A program made the translations under genes and the position numbers. A stretch of 7,199 nucleotides of DNA, from positions 1 through 7,199 of the forward strand of contig CATPCN010000597.1 of NCBI GenBank assembly GCA_955652855.1, written 5' to 3'. The notes below the pieces were generated by a model that searched no databases, had not been told where the DNA came from, and saw only the letters and a list, made by a program, of their open reading frames with translations. Shown piece after piece: positions 6,126 through 7,199 of this stretch; position 1 is the stretch's first letter, and every line of letters starts with the position of its first letter. Source of the stretch: an uncultured Chthoniobacterales bacterium (GTDB taxonomy: Bacteria > Verrucomicrobiota > Verrucomicrobiae > Chthoniobacterales > UBA10450).

Positions 6126-6155
6126 GGAAAAGTGTCCGCGGACAACACGTTTTCC
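6126..6155. promoter_or_regulatory. Nested palindrome in the divergent promoter region
   Basis: TGTCCGCGGACA at 6133-6144 is a perfect 12-base palindrome. It is framed by GGAAAA (6126-6131) and TTTTCC (6150-6155), which are themselves inverted. It sits between the kinase operon and the divergent barrel gene, 31 bases before the barrel ATG. Such symmetry suits a dimeric repressor or activator site. The sequence after it contains TAAGAT (6158-6163), a possible -10 element for the plus-strand gene, but no good -35 is seen. Confidence 0.45.
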
Positions 6156-6167
6156 CGTAAGATGCAC

Positions 6168-6173
6168 AGGAGG
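6168..6173 (+). promoter_or_regulatory. Ribosome binding site of the barrel-protein gene
   Basis: AGGAGG, 12 bases upstream of the ATG at 6186-6188. The spacing is longer than usual, but no other start lies nearer and the chosen start gives a proper signal peptide. Confidence 0.5.
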
Positions 6174-6185
6174 GCCTAAGCTCCC

Positions 6186-6731
6186 ATGAGATCCGCCGCA
6201 CTGACGATCACGCTGTTGTCGGCCCTGGCCAGTTGTACGGCTCTTGCACAGAATAGCGATCTCGCGATTCTAACCTCGGTGAAGATACAGGTGGGTAACC
6301 AAATACTGCCCTCGGGGAGAACGGACGCGGGCATCTCCATCGCGTCGGCCGCCCAATTCGCCTATGCTCTCCAGGTTCTGGATGCCCGCGCAGGTGGACT
6401 CTACCTGGAGTTACCGTTGGTCGAAGGCGGGAACGGGTTTGGGAATATCGACATTTTCTTTACGCCCGGAGTGCGCTTCAAATTCTCTACCCAATCGCGA
6501 TTCTCACCCTACGTCGCGCTCGGCGCCGGCGTCTTTTCGGCGGGCGGCACCACATTTTCCAGCCGGACAACTAGCGCCGCGTTGGGCTTTGGCGCCGGGT
6601 TCGATGTCCGTTTCACTCGACTCCTGAGCTTGCGGACTGAACTTCGCGATTATGTAACTCGTTCCCGGATGGGCAAGTTTGAAGGGCGCAATCGTGAAGT
6701 CTTTTCGTTAGGATTGGCGTTCCACTTCTAA
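6186..6731 (+). CDS. Small outer-membrane beta-barrel protein
   Basis: A 181-residue exported protein. Residues 1-21 form a signal peptide with a typical ALA cleavage site before QN. The mature part has alternating polar/aromatic strands: GLYLELPLVEG, IDIFFTPGVRFKFS, FSPYVALGAGVFSAGG, TSAALGFGAGFDVRF, LLSLRTELRDYV and EVFSLGLAFHF, and ends in a terminal Phe as outer-membrane barrels do for recognition by the BAM machinery. Length and strand pattern fit an eight-stranded OmpA/OmpX-type barrel without a C-terminal peptidoglycan-binding domain. Such proteins act as structural or adhesion proteins or of unknown role; no substrate can be named. It is divergent from the kinase operon across a 105-220 base region with a palindrome, so it may be a regulatory target. 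A secreted protein follows 107 bases downstream. Confidence 0.8.
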   Translation: MRSAALTITLLSALASCTALAQNSDLAILTSVKIQVGNQILPSGRTDAGISIASAAQFAYALQVLDARAGGLYLELPLVEGGNGFGNIDIFFTPGVRFKFSTQSRFSPYVALGAGVFSAGGTTFSSRTTSAALGFGAGFDVRFTRLLSLRTELRDYVTRSRMGKFEGRNREVFSLGLAFHF

Positions 6732-6750
6732 TCATCACCCTCAGCCGCTC

Positions 6751-6769
6751 GGCGGCGCATTTCGCCGTC
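6751..6769 (+). terminator. Hairpin after the barrel-protein gene (weak terminator candidate)
   Basis: GGCGGCG (6751-6757) can pair with CGCCGTC (6763-6769), seven pairs including one G-U, closing a 5-base loop, 19 bases after the stop codon. No T-run follows, so an intrinsic terminator is doubtful; it could instead protect the mRNA end. Confidence 0.28.
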
Positions 6770-6838
6770 CATCTGAAACCTTCAGCCGCTCTTCAGGATT
6801 TTGTTTCCGGATTCTCCCTTTAGCCGTACGATTGCTGC

Positions 6839-7199
6839 ATGTTAAATAAAACCGCGGTTGCGGTGCTTGCCGCTCTGATCTCCAACGTGGCGCAGGGTGC
6901 GGCTACGCAGGCATTTCATGAGTCGAAGATCGTCGACAGGAAACAGAGACAGGTGCATGCGGACCTGATCTTCAAGCATGAAACCCAATCCATCGTCGTC
7001 CGCGTAGTGTACATCAAGTTCGCCGATATTCCCTATACGGCAATCGACAATCTTTCGTACGAATTCAATAAGAAACACCGCGTCACCGAGGGCGCGTTCG
7101 TCATGGTTCTCTGGGTGCCGGCTGGAGCTGTTGTGATGTTGACGAAATCGAAGAGCCACTGGTTGTATGTCGACTACAAGCACGATGGAACTCCAAAAC
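6839..7199 (+). CDS. Secreted protein of unknown function, N-terminal part (runs off right edge)
   Basis: The frame opens at the ATG 6839-6841 and is still open after 120 codons at the window end. Residues 1-21 look like a signal peptide (MLNKTAVAVLAALISNVAQG, then AA). The later part contains NLSYEFNKKHRV, a hydrophobic stretch with a central Pro, LTKSKSHWLYVDY and DGTP. It aligns with the first gene of the kinase operon without gaps from LSY through KSK-x-H (LSY, HR-V, E, P, L, KSK and H conserved), then with one gap to DG, so they are paralogues. No ribosome site is visible. A TACGAT at 6827-6832 ends 6 bases before the ATG, compatible with a leaderless mRNA. Function is unknown; an envelope or periplasmic place is inferred. 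Confidence 0.68.
   Translation, partial: MLNKTAVAVLAALISNVAQGAATQAFHESKIVDRKQRQVHADLIFKHETQSIVVRVVYIKFADIPYTAIDNLSYEFNKKHRVTEGAFVMVLWVPAGAVVMLTKSKSHWLYVDYKHDGTPK

Overview
The window looks like part of an acidobacterial chromosome, most like Bryobacterales or Candidatus Solibacter. This is inferred from gene content: a LytTR response regulator with a multi-pass LytS-type kinase, small secreted proteins of unknown function, a short outer-membrane barrel, and weak or absent Shine-Dalgarno sequences on several genes. No rRNA, tRNA, CRISPR array or intact insertion sequence was found.

Layout: (1) Positions 1-162, minus strand: the start of a Phd/YefM-type antitoxin gene that runs off the left edge, preceded by a perfect inverted repeat likely to be its operator. 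(2) Positions 392-2540, minus strand: a two-gene cassette encoding an unrecognised 512-residue protein with two membrane helices and a 212-residue gamma-glutamylcyclotransferase-like (AIG2/GGCT fold) enzyme. The second gene starts inside the end of the first and has its own AGGAGG. Sample 60-base stretches in the membrane-protein gene count 43-48% G+C, against 60-68% in the kinase/regulator genes, so the cassette looks acquired. (3) Positions 2541-2818: a gap holding a second copy of the antitoxin-operator-like sequence and what appears to be a decayed VapC/PIN toxin fragment. (4) Positions 2819-5963, minus strand: a compact operon of a small secreted protein, a nine-helix sensor histidine kinase and a LytTR response regulator (2-base gap, then a 4-base ATGA overlap). 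(5) Positions 6186-7199, plus strand and divergent: an outer-membrane beta-barrel protein, then a secreted protein that is cut by the right edge and is a paralogue of the first gene of the kinase operon.

The kinase probably senses an envelope signal and passes phosphate from His439 to Asp54 of the regulator, which then binds DNA through its LytTR domain. A nested palindrome in the 6081-6185 divergent region is a candidate control site for the operon, the barrel gene, or both. The linked secreted paralogues suggest an envelope-related role, but this is not shown.

The most unusual structure is a two-part repeat flanking the cassette. On the right, read on the minus strand, come the complete regulator gene, an operator-like motif and a broken VapC-like fragment. 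On the left come a 35-base regulator fragment (34/35 identical, the one difference synonymous), the operator and an intact antitoxin start. This fits a duplicated regulator-plus-toxin-antitoxin segment in which the right copy lost its antitoxin, the left copy lost its regulator, and the cassette lies between them.
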